Shown: piece by piece, positions 24,993-32,487 of the stretch
How positions within the stretch are numbered: the stretch's first letter is position 1
How the letters are laid out: each line of letters opens with the position of its first letter
NCBI GenBank assembly: GCA_003762875.1
Contig: RIBL01000027.1
Coordinates: 1 to 32,729 of the forward strand
Origin: Muribaculaceae bacterium Isolate-110 (HZI)
GTDB taxonomy: Bacteria > Bacteroidota > Bacteroidia > Bacteroidales > Muribaculaceae
Direction: 5' to 3'
Length of the DNA: 32,729 bases
Made by a program: the position numbers and the translations under genes
The notes under the pieces: generated by a model
Databases searched by the model: none
The model's input: only the letters and a program-made list of their open reading frames with translations
Told to the model about the DNA's origin: nothing

Positions 24993-27722
24993 ATGAATCT
25001 CGAAAATCATATCATAATAATCAATGGGGTGGACAAGACATATCAGGTTGATTCCATCCGACTTGACGGTTATAAATACGCCATCAAATTTCAGAATACT
25101 GATAAAATCTATTCTCACTCAAGAGACAATGTTTTGTGGCTGACAAATCCGATCACAATAGATTTTGAGAACTGTCACATTTTTGTCAATGGCATAAAGG
25201 AAAAGAATATTCAGGCAGTTCATTTGTTTGCCCAAAATACAACTAAATATTATGCTATAACTTATAGTAAAGGTTTTGTCAAACATTACTCAGGAAGCGA
25301 GGTTGACATTCGTCGTTCATGTTTGACCGGTGAGGCAATAAACGTGTTTGATTATCTTAAACAATGTGCGGGAATAAATACTCTTGGGATTAATGTGGAG
25401 GATGAATCGTCAGAAGGAATATTATCATCGGTTTATGCCCGAATTGATTTTGTTGATGAATCAACCGTTGCATCCAGTTATATTAACCCCAATCAGGGTA
25501 TAAAACGTTTTAATCTTGAAACTCCATTATTCCCTTTTGGCTGCAACGCAAGTCAGATGCGAGCTGTGAAAGCAGCTCTAACCAATCAGATAAGTGTTAT
25601 CCAAGGACCTCCGGGAACAGGTAAGACTCAGACGATTCTCAACATTATCGCGAACCTGTTGAAAGATAAGAAATCTGTTTTAGTGGTTTCCAATAATAAC
25701 TCCGCGACAGAGAATGTATTGGAAAAACTCGCTAAAAATGGGCTCGATTTTCTGGTTGCTTCATTAGGCAAAAAAGAGAATAAAGAAGCTTTTATTGCAA
25801 ATCAACCTCCGTTGAATCCGCAAATTCAAACGTGGAACAAGACCACAATGGAGACAAACCGTGCATATCAAGAAGTCAAAGACAGCCTTGAGAAAGTCGA
25901 AAACATCTTCGATATGCAGGAAAGGCTGGCAATATGCCGTCAGGAATTAGCTGAGGTAGAAGTAGAAATGTCTCATTATAAACAAGAGCATCCCGATAAA
26001 TTCAGCAATAAAGAAGTCAAGACATCCTCATCCAAGATTCTCAAAATATTAAGTCGAATAAAAACATTCTCAATTAAATATCAACATGACTCAAATGGCC
26101 TTTTGAATCGTTTCAAACGTCTTTTTGATAAATTCAGTCTCAAACTACGCCTTAGATTATCATTTGACATAAAGGACGAATTGACAGCAGAATCAATTTC
26201 CCGGATTATCTTACTGCTCAACTGGCTGTTCTATATACGTAGAGTCCATGAACTTAGATCTGAAATTGATTATTTAGAAACCAATCTATCTCAACTTAAT
26301 GCTGAGGCCTTAATGAAGTCTCTGACTGAAAGTTCAATGGAAATCCTTAAAGCCTCTTTAGCCCACCGATATAAGGCGGAACGACCAATCATAGATTCTG
26401 TAAAGGATTTATTCAACAATGGGGAATCTGTATTAGCCGATTATCCTATTATACTTAGTACCACATTCTCATCAAAGACCTGCTTCAATAGTGACACAAT
26501 CTTTGACTATGTCATTATGGATGAAGCATCTCAGGTTTCAGTAGAAACAGGCTTATTGGCTCTGACATGCGCGAGAAATGCTGTTATTGTAGGAGATATC
26601 ATGCAACTACCGAACGTTATTACCGAAGATGATAGATTAAAATTGGATGAGATTAGGAAATCAACAAATATCCCCGATTCATATGATGCCTCCAATCACA
26701 GCTTCTTAAGCTCTGTATTAGCGACAATTCCAAATGTTCCGGAGACGCTGCTTCGTGAACATTATCGTTGTCATCCCGATATAATCAACTTTTGCAATCA
26801 GAAATTCTATGGCGGAAATCTGCTCATCATGACAAAGCGGAGCGATGTCGAGAAACATCTGTTAGTTCTTACGACCGCTCCCGGACAGCATTGCAGAGGT
26901 CATTATAACCAACGTGAAATCGATGCAGTGAAAATTGAGCTAATGCCGTTGCTTGATAATTTCGAGGATACGGGTATAATCGCACCATACAATAGTCAAG
27001 TTAATCAATTTCGTTCTCAGATTCCCGAAATTGAGGTAGCGACAGTGCATAAATATCAAGGGCGAGAAAAAGATACCATAATTATGAGTGTTACGGATGA
27101 TTCTATTACTGAATTTGCCGATAACGCTAACCTTCTGAATGTAGCAGTCTCTCGAGCTAAAAACAAATTTTGCCTTGTTGTAACCGGTAATCCACAGGAC
27201 TTGAACGGCAATATTCATGATCTAATCAATTACATAAAATATCAGCAAGGAATTGTCATCCAAAGTAAACTTCGTTCAATCTTTGATTATCTTTTTTCTC
27301 AAATTCAGGCTTATAATCGCGATAATGAGCCTGTATCTGAATACGATTCGGAAAATCTGACCTTTGATTTAATTGAGAATATCCGAACAAATTATCCTCA
27401 CCTGTCTCACATCAAGGCTATTTGTCATTATCCTATGCGGTATCTTATAAACGATACACAGGGCTTATCAGAACGGGAGAGAAAATATGCTCTGCATCCA
27501 TCAACGCATATTGACTTTTTAGTCATCAACCGAGTTACGAAAGAGCCTCTTCTTGCGGTTGAGACAGACGGTTATAGCTTCCATAATGAAAAGACCGAAC
27601 AGTTTCAAAGAGACCGCATGAAAGACAAAATCCTTGAATTATATGGTCTTCCTCTACTGCGACTCTCAACAGTTGGTCATAGTGAAGAGCAAAAAATAAT
27701 TGATATGCTAAATAAGAAATAA
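24993..27722 (+). CDS. SF1 (UPF1/DNA2-like) helicase fused to a DUF2726/PDDEXK-like domain
   Basis: The 909-residue protein has an N-terminal region without a recognised domain (1-180). The SF1 motor follows: Q-motif-like CNASQMRAVKAAL (184-196), Walker A GPPGTGKT (205-212), a long insert rich in charged helices (about 260-480), Walker B MDEASQ (509-514), then VATVHKYQGRE and LNVAVSRAKN in the second lobe. The last about 150 residues resemble DUF2726, a Vsr/PDDEXK-like module: HIDFLV with D841, then E857-T-D859-G860 and a KDKILELYGLPLLRLST tail. The usual catalytic Lys of E-x-K is Asp here. Helicase-nuclease fusions of this type are frequent in defence islands. It sits between two Fic genes and an orphan VbhA-like gene, 4 nt before the latter. 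Substrate (DNA or RNA) is unknown. Confidence 0.85.
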   Translation: MNLENHIIIINGVDKTYQVDSIRLDGYKYAIKFQNTDKIYSHSRDNVLWLTNPITIDFENCHIFVNGIKEKNIQAVHLFAQNTTKYYAITYSKGFVKHYSGSEVDIRRSCLTGEAINVFDYLKQCAGINTLGINVEDESSEGILSSVYARIDFVDESTVASSYINPNQGIKRFNLETPLFPFGCNASQMRAVKAALTNQISVIQGPPGTGKTQTILNIIANLLKDKKSVLVVSNNNSATENVLEKLAKNGLDFLVASLGKKENKEAFIANQPPLNPQIQTWNKTTMETNRAYQEVKDSLEKVENIFDMQERLAICRQELAEVEVEMSHYKQEHPDKFSNKEVKTSSSKILKILSRIKTFSIKYQHDSNGLLNRFKRLFDKFSLKLRLRLSFDIKDELTAESISRIILLLNWLFYIRRVHELRSEIDYLETNLSQLNAEALMKSLTESSMEILKASLAHRYKAERPIIDSVKDLFNNGESVLADYPIILSTTFSSKTCFNSDTIFDYVIMDEASQVSVETGLLALTCARNAVIVGDIMQLPNVITEDDRLKLDEIRKSTNIPDSYDASNHSFLSSVLATIPNVPETLLREHYRCHPDIINFCNQKFYGGNLLIMTKRSDVEKHLLVLTTAPGQHCRGHYNQREIDAVKIELMPLLDNFEDTGIIAPYNSQVNQFRSQIPEIEVATVHKYQGREKDTIIMSVTDDSITEFADNANLLNVAVSRAKNKFCLVVTGNPQDLNGNIHDLINYIKYQQGIVIQSKLRSIFDYLFSQIQAYNRDNEPVSEYDSENLTFDLIENIRTNYPHLSHIKAICHYPMRYLINDTQGLSERERKYALHPSTHIDFLVINRVTKEPLLAVETDGYSFHNEKTEQFQRDRMKDKILELYGLPLLRLSTVGHSEEQKIIDMLNKK

Positions 27723-27726
27723 ATAC

Positions 27727-28464
27727 ATGGATTATAGTGAGAAATATAGAGGACTTGTGGAGTTGTCACGTAGCGATAACACGGAGATAAAGGAGAAGGC
27801 TGATGTGTGGCTTATTGGCATCGGACTTCAGGGTGCAGCAGAGCTGAAGGTTTCAGCGTTTATGCTTGATTTGGCAATCAGAAACGTAAAGGGCGAAATA
27901 ATACGTGACGAAGTTTGTCAGTTGTTAAACGCCCATTACGCCAATATGCCGAAGGATGAGACAAAGCGCAGTCACGGATTAGATGGAGATTACGAAATCA
28001 TACCTCCCGATTCTCCAAGAATAAAGGAAATCGAAGAATACAACCGAAAGCTTCGCCCTACTCTATACGCAGAACTTGATAAGAAGAGAAAGAGAGAGGA
28101 ACTTTTGTCGGGAAAATCCTCTGAAAAACTGATTTTTGTCAACATAAAGAACTCATACGAGGCTATGCAACGAAATGATAGAAAGCATCCGTTATACCGC
28201 AGTAGTCTTTATGATTGCACAAGAAAGTATTGGCCGATCAAGGAGTGAAATTTTGATGTTGCGACTCATATACTTGGGTGCTATAAGGGGAAAGTCATTG
28301 AGGTAATATACATCAACAATCGCTATACCGAGCCTTCTGGAGAGTATGCCGGAAGAAAGGTATTTGAAGGAATTGAACAACAAGAGTCTCCATATATGGG
28401 AATGGATTTACATGAGATATTTGACACTTTAGCCAATTTCCGCGTAAAGTATTGGAATATCTGA
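27727..28464 (+). pseudogene. VbhA-like domain protein interrupted by an in-frame TGA
   Basis: The ORF opens with a domain (residues 9-62) closely similar to the N-terminus of the first Fic protein: KEKADVWLIGIGLQGAAELK against KEKADAWQTAIGLQDVDGLK, then GEIIRDEVCQLLNAHY against GDISIDEARDRIKAYY. There is no Fic domain; instead a second region starts near LIFVNIKNSY. The frame stops at TGA 28246-28248 (codon 174), yet the same frame continues for 71 sense codons (NFDVATHILGCYKGKVIEVI... to WNI) before TGA at 28462. The two parts read as one domain, so a nonsense mutation of one base (AGA or CGA to TGA) is likely. The 173-residue product may still supply the antitoxin-like part. It starts 4 nt after the helicase gene. 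The name of the C-terminal domain is not known to me. Confidence 0.7.
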
Positions 28465-28488
28465 TAAATAACAGACAATCATTAAACT

Positions 28489-28522
28489 AAAACGCTCCAA
28501 GCATAGCCACCTGGAGCGTTTT
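28489..28522. terminator. Strong bidirectional terminator
   Basis: AAAACGCTCCA (28489-28499) pairs perfectly with TGGAGCGTTTT (28512-28522) around a 12-nt loop. T-rich sequence follows on both strands. It ends the plus-strand fic-helicase run and the minus-strand phosphoesterase pair that converge here. Confidence 0.85.
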
Positions 28523-28528
28523 ATAGTT

Positions 28529-29110
28529 TTATTTCCTCGTAGTTTCGATTTGTTTCAGGATTTTTGCACTGACTTGCTCGAATGAGAGAGGAGTGAAATT
28601 GTTGTTGTCAACTCCGACATCAAGTTGCGTTGGATAAAGATACTGGAGACGACTGGCATCTATTCCGGTATTGGAAGGGCGAGTGTGGACGTGTCCGAAC
28701 AACTGCCACACATCATCCTTGTATCCGCCCTCAAAGCAAAGATATGGATAATGGCTGAGGTAGATTTTCTTTTTCCCTATGTCTATGCGCATTGCCATTG
28801 CAATGTGTTCAAAGCGTTCGATAAAGCCCTGCCTGATGTTTTTGAGATCGTGATTACCGAGAATCAGATAAATCTTGCCGTTGAGCCGATTGAGGATTTT
28901 ATTCCATTCGGCTGAGCTTCCGAGACAAAAGTCTCCGAGGTGGAATACTGTATCCTCTTCACCGACAACACTATTCCAGTTGTCTATTATCGCCTCGTTC
29001 ATCTCATCAGTGCTTTTGAATGGACGCTGACAATATTGGATGATATTGGTATGATTGAAATGGGTGTCAGATGTGAAGAACACCTTATCACCATCAAATT
29101 TATAGTTCAT
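28529..29110 (-). CDS. Metallophosphoesterase, small calcineurin-like
   Basis: The 193-residue protein has the full set of calcineurin-like metallophosphoesterase motifs: TSDTHFNH with D15 and H17, HLGDFCLG, LGNHD, LSHYPY and FGHVH. These bind two metal ions and hydrolyse phosphomono- or diesters. The small size and FTSDTHFNHTNI opening are typical of a group annotated as phosphoesterases or phage-type hydrolases; the substrate is not known. It overlaps the upstream phosphoesterase gene by 11 nt, so the two are translated together, and a bidirectional terminator lies 7 nt after its stop. There is no signal peptide, so it acts in the cytoplasm. A role in cleaving nucleotide signals is possible in this context but is speculation. 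Confidence 0.85.
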   Translation of the reverse strand: MNYKFDGDKVFFTSDTHFNHTNIIQYCQRPFKSTDEMNEAIIDNWNSVVGEEDTVFHLGDFCLGSSAEWNKILNRLNGKIYLILGNHDLKNIRQGFIERFEHIAMAMRIDIGKKKIYLSHYPYLCFEGGYKDDVWQLFGHVHTRPSNTGIDASRLQYLYPTQLDVGVDNNNFTPLSFEQVSAKILKQIETTRK

Positions 29111-29879
29111 TGTCTTCTATTTCTATTATGGCATCCTGGCGGAAGCTGGTCTGCTCTCCGTGGAATGTGTAGCCAAGCTGATTGCAGATACACCGGGTAT
29201 TGCCTATTATTTTGTTTATGTTTCGATGTGAATGACCGTATATCCAATAGTCTATACGACTGTCGGCTATATAGTTGCCCAATTCCACGGTGAATGCGCC
29301 GTTGATTGGACTTCTTTTGAACTCATCAGCCATCAGTGCAAAAGACGGCACGTGGTGAGTTGCGACAATCACGTGCCGAGCCTTACTTTCAGCTACACTC
29401 CGCTCAATGAATTCACGACACGCATCATGTTCCTGATTGAAACGCTGAGCAGAAAGTCGGAACTGTCCGTTGCGTATTCTATGGAAATCGGTTACACCTC
29501 GCTCAGTCTGGAATTCCTCATGGGGAGGAATTTTTGCCCAAAGAGTAGATGCTATAAGCTCTATATCCTGAGATATGGGAATAACACAGTTATAGACCGC
29601 CTTTACATTTGGGCGAATGTTGAGTTCCCACCTTTCATGAAGCTCGTTGATGTCGAAACTCTTGTAGAGTTCGTGATTACCGGGAATGACTATTGTCTGC
29701 CGGAAGTTCTCGGCACACCAATCCCAGAACGGATGCCGTTCGTAGTTTTCATCTCCGAGATAACCGATGTCACCGGCAAGAACGAGTATGTCGCCAACGG
29801 GCAGTAAGTGATTATCTTTGAGCCATCTGCTGTTTTCATGAAACTCCAGATGTAAATCAGATGCATATTGGATTTTCAT
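29100..29879 (-). CDS. Metallophosphoesterase, calcineurin-like
   Basis: The 259-residue cytoplasmic protein has YASDLHLEFH (D8, H10), LAGDIGYLGD, IPGNHE, VATHHVP and YGHSHRN, all five metal and phosphate-binding blocks of the calcineurin-like family. The opening MKIQYASDLHLEF is characteristic of a widespread group of uncharacterised bacterial phosphoesterases. It is the first gene of a two-gene minus-strand operon, overlapping the smaller phosphoesterase by 11 nt. No clear promoter was found in the 90 bp upstream; a hairpin with a T-run on the minus strand lies at 29965-30010. Substrate unknown; nucleic acid or cyclic nucleotide are both possible. Confidence 0.85.
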   Translation of the reverse strand: MKIQYASDLHLEFHENSRWLKDNHLLPVGDILVLAGDIGYLGDENYERHPFWDWCAENFRQTIVIPGNHELYKSFDINELHERWELNIRPNVKAVYNCVIPISQDIELIASTLWAKIPPHEEFQTERGVTDFHRIRNGQFRLSAQRFNQEHDACREFIERSVAESKARHVIVATHHVPSFALMADEFKRSPINGAFTVELGNYIADSRIDYWIYGHSHRNINKIIGNTRCICNQLGYTFHGEQTSFRQDAIIEIEDNEL

Positions 29880-29964
29880 ACATTCTTTTGTTTAGTTGTT
29901 GAAACGTTGGTACTTACTGTGTCCGCAGCTAATCGTGGTGGAGAAGGTTATACCAGTATGAACA

Positions 29965-30010
29965 CAAAAAAACAACTGTCGGGAAGTTGGTAAAGACTTT
30001 CCGACAGTTG
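29965..30010 (-). terminator. Rho-independent terminator, minus strand
   Basis: A 14-bp stem (29973-29986 with 29997-30010, one G-T pair, 10-nt loop) is followed on the minus strand by six Ts. It would end a transcript coming from about 30206 and insulate the phosphoesterase operon. Confidence 0.8.
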
Positions 30011-30206
30011 GTGTATTTCAGTTCGTCTGTTTTGACGATTAATTTATCTCGGTAGGGCCACTGAAACAACGCAGTCGGGAATTTCCGCGTAATGATGTAG
30101 TATTTGCTGACAGCACACAAGGCATGCTTTCGGAGCGTTTTAAGCTCTGAATGGCTGTTGTTGTTGGTATATTATAGTGCTGTCTAAACATCTGTTTCAT
30201 AATTTG
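30011..30206 (-). ncRNA. Candidate small transcript (sRNA or small ORF) with own promoter and terminator
   Basis: A full TAACTTTG -7 element at 30220-30213 (minus) and the terminator at 30010-29965 bracket about 240 nt. Inside, ATG at 30200 opens a 53-codon frame to TAA at 30041-30039 (MKQMFRQHYNIPTTTAIQSL...), which resembles no family I know and has unconvincing composition. The unit may therefore be a small RNA, or a leader that attenuates the phosphoesterase genes. Called from its boundaries only. Confidence 0.35.
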
Positions 30207-30212
30207 TGGGCG

Positions 30213-30245
30213 CAAAGTTAACACTTTTTTCACAATTCAACCAAA
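30213..30245 (-). promoter_or_regulatory. Promoter of the minus-strand small transcript
   Basis: On the minus strand TTTG (30245-30242) and TAACTTTG (30220-30213) are 21 nt apart, close to the Bacteroidetes consensus. No annotated gene starts directly downstream. Confidence 0.5.
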
Positions 30246-30282
30246 TTATTTTTAGAATATGAATACTTTACGCCTAATCTCG

Positions 30283-30373
30283 TTCATAAAAGTACAACAT
30301 ATCATACTCTATTCGTTCCAAAGACTTTTACTGTGCAATTGTATTCATAAAAGTATGCTTTATTGTACTTTTA
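30283..30373. promoter_or_regulatory. Candidate HipB operator sites
   Basis: TTCATAAAAGTA occurs at 30283-30294 and again at 30344-30355. The second copy forms an inverted repeat, TAAAAGTA (30348-30355) with TACTTTTA (30366-30373), 10-bp spacer, ending at the edge of the hip -33 box. HipB-type repressors bind such spaced inverted repeats in front of their own operon. Confidence 0.5.
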
Positions 30374-30405
30374 TTTGCTTGCGTCAGGATTTCTTGCTAT
30401 ATTTG
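30374..30405 (+). promoter_or_regulatory. Promoter of the hipB-hipS-hipT operon
   Basis: TTTG (30374-30377) and TATATTTG (30398-30405) are separated by 20 nt, a full consensus match. The hipB ATG is 24 nt downstream, and the adjacent inverted repeat would allow autorepression. Confidence 0.75.
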
Positions 30406-30429
30406 CACAAAAGTTTATTATGTCATACT

Positions 30430-30630
30430 ATGGAGCTTAAAGATATAATGAAGCAACGTCGGGAAACGCTATCCCTCACACAACAGGATCTCGCTGAAAT
30501 GGCGCAGGTCGGAGTTGCCACAATCAAGGATATTGAGCGTGGCAAGGGAAATCCTGCACTAAACACCGTAAAGAAGATTCTTGAAGTGCTTGGTATTGAG
30601 ATAGATTATAAGGTACGACAGACTATATAA
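30430..30630 (+). CDS. hipB: HipB-like XRE-family repressor
   Basis: This 66-residue protein is a single XRE helix-turn-helix domain (LTQQDLAEMAQVGVATIKDIERGKGNP). I chose the ATG at 30430 (MELKDIMKQRRE) because it begins right at the domain and lies just after the promoter; an upstream extension of the frame to 30259 would run through the promoter and operators. HipB proteins dimerise, repress the operon and contact the HipA kinase. The next gene starts 13 nt later. The assignment follows from domain plus the split hipA genes downstream. Confidence 0.88.
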   Translation: MELKDIMKQRRETLSLTQQDLAEMAQVGVATIKDIERGKGNPALNTVKKILEVLGIEIDYKVRQTI

Positions 30631-30643
30631 TTACCGTTGACAG

Positions 30644-30973
30644 ATGAGAGAATTAGCAGTATATTACAATGATACAGAAGCCGGAATACTTACTGAAAAA
30701 TATCCCGGTGCAGACTATACGTTCCAGTACAAAGAAGACTATATAAATTCTGCATTGCCTCCGATTTCAGCGACTTTACCCAAGCAAAGCACCGCATTCA
30801 ATTCCGAGCATCTTTTCCCATTTTTTTCTAATATGGTTCCTGAAGGAGCCAATCGACGGGTTATATGCCGTTCGCTAAGAATTGATGAGAATGATTTTTT
30901 CGGGATTCTTGAAGCTATGGCCGACAAAGACTTCATCGGAGCGGTAAATATAAGGAGGATTAACAATGACTGA
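30644..30973 (+). CDS. hipS: HipS-like protein (separate HipA N-terminal subdomain)
   Basis: The 109 residues correspond to the first N-terminal subdomain of HipA (LYxN...G.L...; LFPFFSNMVPEG at 67-78, DFFGILEAMADKDFIGAV in the C-terminal part). In the characterised E. coli hipBST system this piece is a separate protein, HipS, and acts as the antitoxin of the kinase HipT. Here it overlaps the kinase start by 8 nt, as expected for balanced co-translation. It has no catalytic residues. That it is a true separate gene and not a frameshifted hipA is supported by the downstream ORF having its own ATG and full kinase core. Confidence 0.8.
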   Translation: MRELAVYYNDTEAGILTEKYPGADYTFQYKEDYINSALPPISATLPKQSTAFNSEHLFPFFSNMVPEGANRRVICRSLRIDENDFFGILEAMADKDFIGAVNIRRINND

Positions 30974-31970
30974 AATAAAAAACTGTCCGTCCCTACTTTT
31001 AGATGGCTTTAATACATATAGCCCCAAAGCGACAAAAATGCTCTTTAACGGAGTAAAGGTAAATCCTATTCTCAATTTTGATATTGATGAATTTAGAAAT
31101 GCCGGTGAGATTGCCGATGCGATGCACCGTATTTCTGTCTCCGGTGTGCAAGAAAAATTCCCTGCAATAATTAAATCGGGCGAAATCAGAATTGCGGGGA
31201 ACGATGAACGCTCTACTCATATCCTGAAACCTGCACCTTGGGATAAAACGCTTCGTGATCGCAAACTTATTCCAGCTAATGAGCATCTGACCATGCAGAT
31301 AGCATCGCAGGTCTATGGCATACATACAGCAGCTAATGGATTGTGTTTCACATCCAAAGGTCAGCCGGTATATATCACACGCCGTTTCGATATTCTGCCC
31401 GACAGCTCAAAACTGCCGATGGAAGATTTCGCTTCGTTAGTCGGCAAAAACGAACAGACCGCCGGCCTTCATTTCAAATATAATGGTAGCTACGAGGATA
31501 TTGCCAAGGCAATTCGGGCAAACGTTGCCGCATGGATGGTTGATATGGAACGATTCTTTGAATTAGTCGTATTCAACTATATTTATGCAAACGGCGATGC
31601 TCACCTTAAAAATTTCTCACTGATTCTTAATGGGCAAGATTACCGCTTAGCTCCCGCATACGACCTTCTGAACACCAGCCTTCATGTGAACGGAGATGAT
31701 CTTGGGCTTGACGGAGGACTATCACCCGACATTGAGAAAAGTGATGTATTTGAAAGAACCGGTCATCCCTGCCGTCTTGACTTTGAGAGATTCGGCAACA
31801 AAATCGGCTTGGTAAATAGACGTATGGATAAAATCCTCAACAAGTACACCTCTCTACCCGATGGCGCAATAAAACTCATTGCCCAAAGCTACCTCCCAGA
31901 CAAAGCTAAGCGCAACTACACCCGTATCGTCAACGAGCGAATAACCCGATTTATCAGAGAATCGGAGTGA
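30966..31970 (+). CDS. hipT: HipT-like serine/threonine kinase toxin (HipA core)
   Basis: The 334-residue kinase lacks the first HipA subdomain, which is encoded by the preceding gene. The Gly-rich loop is S57-V-S59-G-V-Q-E-K, with two serines spaced as in E. coli HipT, where the corresponding serines are autophosphorylated and control toxicity. The catalytic loop is NGDAHLKN (D211) and the metal site is APAYDLL (D233). K88 in HILKP is the likely ATP-binding lysine. HipA phosphorylates glutamyl-tRNA synthetase and HipT tryptophanyl-tRNA synthetase, halting translation; which target applies here cannot be read from sequence. It overlaps hipS by 8 nt and is the last gene of the operon. Confidence 0.87.
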   Translation: MTEIKNCPSLLLDGFNTYSPKATKMLFNGVKVNPILNFDIDEFRNAGEIADAMHRISVSGVQEKFPAIIKSGEIRIAGNDERSTHILKPAPWDKTLRDRKLIPANEHLTMQIASQVYGIHTAANGLCFTSKGQPVYITRRFDILPDSSKLPMEDFASLVGKNEQTAGLHFKYNGSYEDIAKAIRANVAAWMVDMERFFELVVFNYIYANGDAHLKNFSLILNGQDYRLAPAYDLLNTSLHVNGDDLGLDGGLSPDIEKSDVFERTGHPCRLDFERFGNKIGLVNRRMDKILNKYTSLPDGAIKLIAQSYLPDKAKRNYTRIVNERITRFIRESE

Positions 31971-32056
31971 TTATTGTAGAGATTCAAGATAAGCTGATTT
32001 TCGCCGGTTTTGTACGCGCATCTGTATGTCGCAAAAAGTTAAAGTTGCTATATCCC

Positions 32057-32087
32057 TTTGATAATCGGATTATTATAGCTAAATTTG
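32057..32087 (+). promoter_or_regulatory. Consensus promoter without a visible gene
   Basis: TTTG (32057-32060) and TAAATTTG (32080-32087) are 19 nt apart. The transcript would begin near 32094 and meets a short hairpin plus T-run at 32300-32315. Confidence 0.55.
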
Positions 32088-32374
32088 CATTAAGTCACTG
32101 TTGTCGGTTTGGCAAGTGCGGCTTGTAATAATTTAAGCAGCAGACGGTTAACTACTTACAAACGTAGAAAATGCACGTCACTTGTACGGATTAGAATTAT
32201 ACCCATCTGTATATCAATAGATTAACCGCTTCTGCATCGGAAAATGATGTACTGAAAAGAAAAGCTAAGAAAGAGAAAATATAAGTCCGTAAAACGCGCA
32301 AAATCAGCGATTTTTGAAAGATTTATATTTTCTCTTTTTCTCCGTTTTTTCTGTCTGTTTTCATATTTTTATTG

Positions 32375-32382
32375 TATTTTTG
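32375..32382 (+). promoter_or_regulatory. -7 element upstream of the integrase remnant
   Basis: TATTTTTG fits TAnnTTTG and lies 105 nt before the integrase ATG; the -33 region is poor. Confidence 0.35.
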
Positions 32383-32487
32383 TCCCCAGATTGTGCCCCG
32401 AAAATTTACGAGGGACAAAATTCTGTCCCCCGGGAATCACGAAATAGACAACTTTATCAACCCCACAATAAAAATAGGAAGCAGGCT

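Larger units (their letters stand above)
29880..30429. other. 550-bp intergenic region with divergent promoters
   Basis: The region separates the phosphoesterase pair (minus) from the hip operon (plus). From left to right it holds a hairpin with a T-run on the minus strand (29965-30010), a possible 53-codon minus-strand ORF (30039-30200), a minus-strand promoter (30213-30245), direct and inverted repeats (30283-30373), and the hip promoter (30374-30405). No larger gene is supported. Confidence 0.6.
31971..32487. other. 517-bp intergenic region before the integrase remnant
   Basis: It holds a consensus promoter (32057-32087) with no gene after it, a small hairpin followed by Ts (32300-32315), the probable integrase promoter element TATTTTTG (32375-32382), and a near-palindrome GGGACA-aaattc-TGTCCC (32412-32429) in the integrase leader. 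No ORF of credible composition was found. Confidence 0.6.

Noticed and set aside
3240-28248. Stop-codon reassignment to explain TAG at 3240 and TGA at 28246
   Set aside because: Two different stops are involved, and intact genes here end normally with TAA, TAG and TGA.
29232-29807. Plus-strand ORF of 191 codons opposite the larger phosphoesterase
   Set aside because: The minus strand has all five phosphoesterase motifs; the plus frame is its shadow.
30259-30429. N-terminal extension of HipB to 30259
   Set aside because: It would run through the consensus promoter and repeats and has unlikely composition; ATG at 30430 starts the domain.
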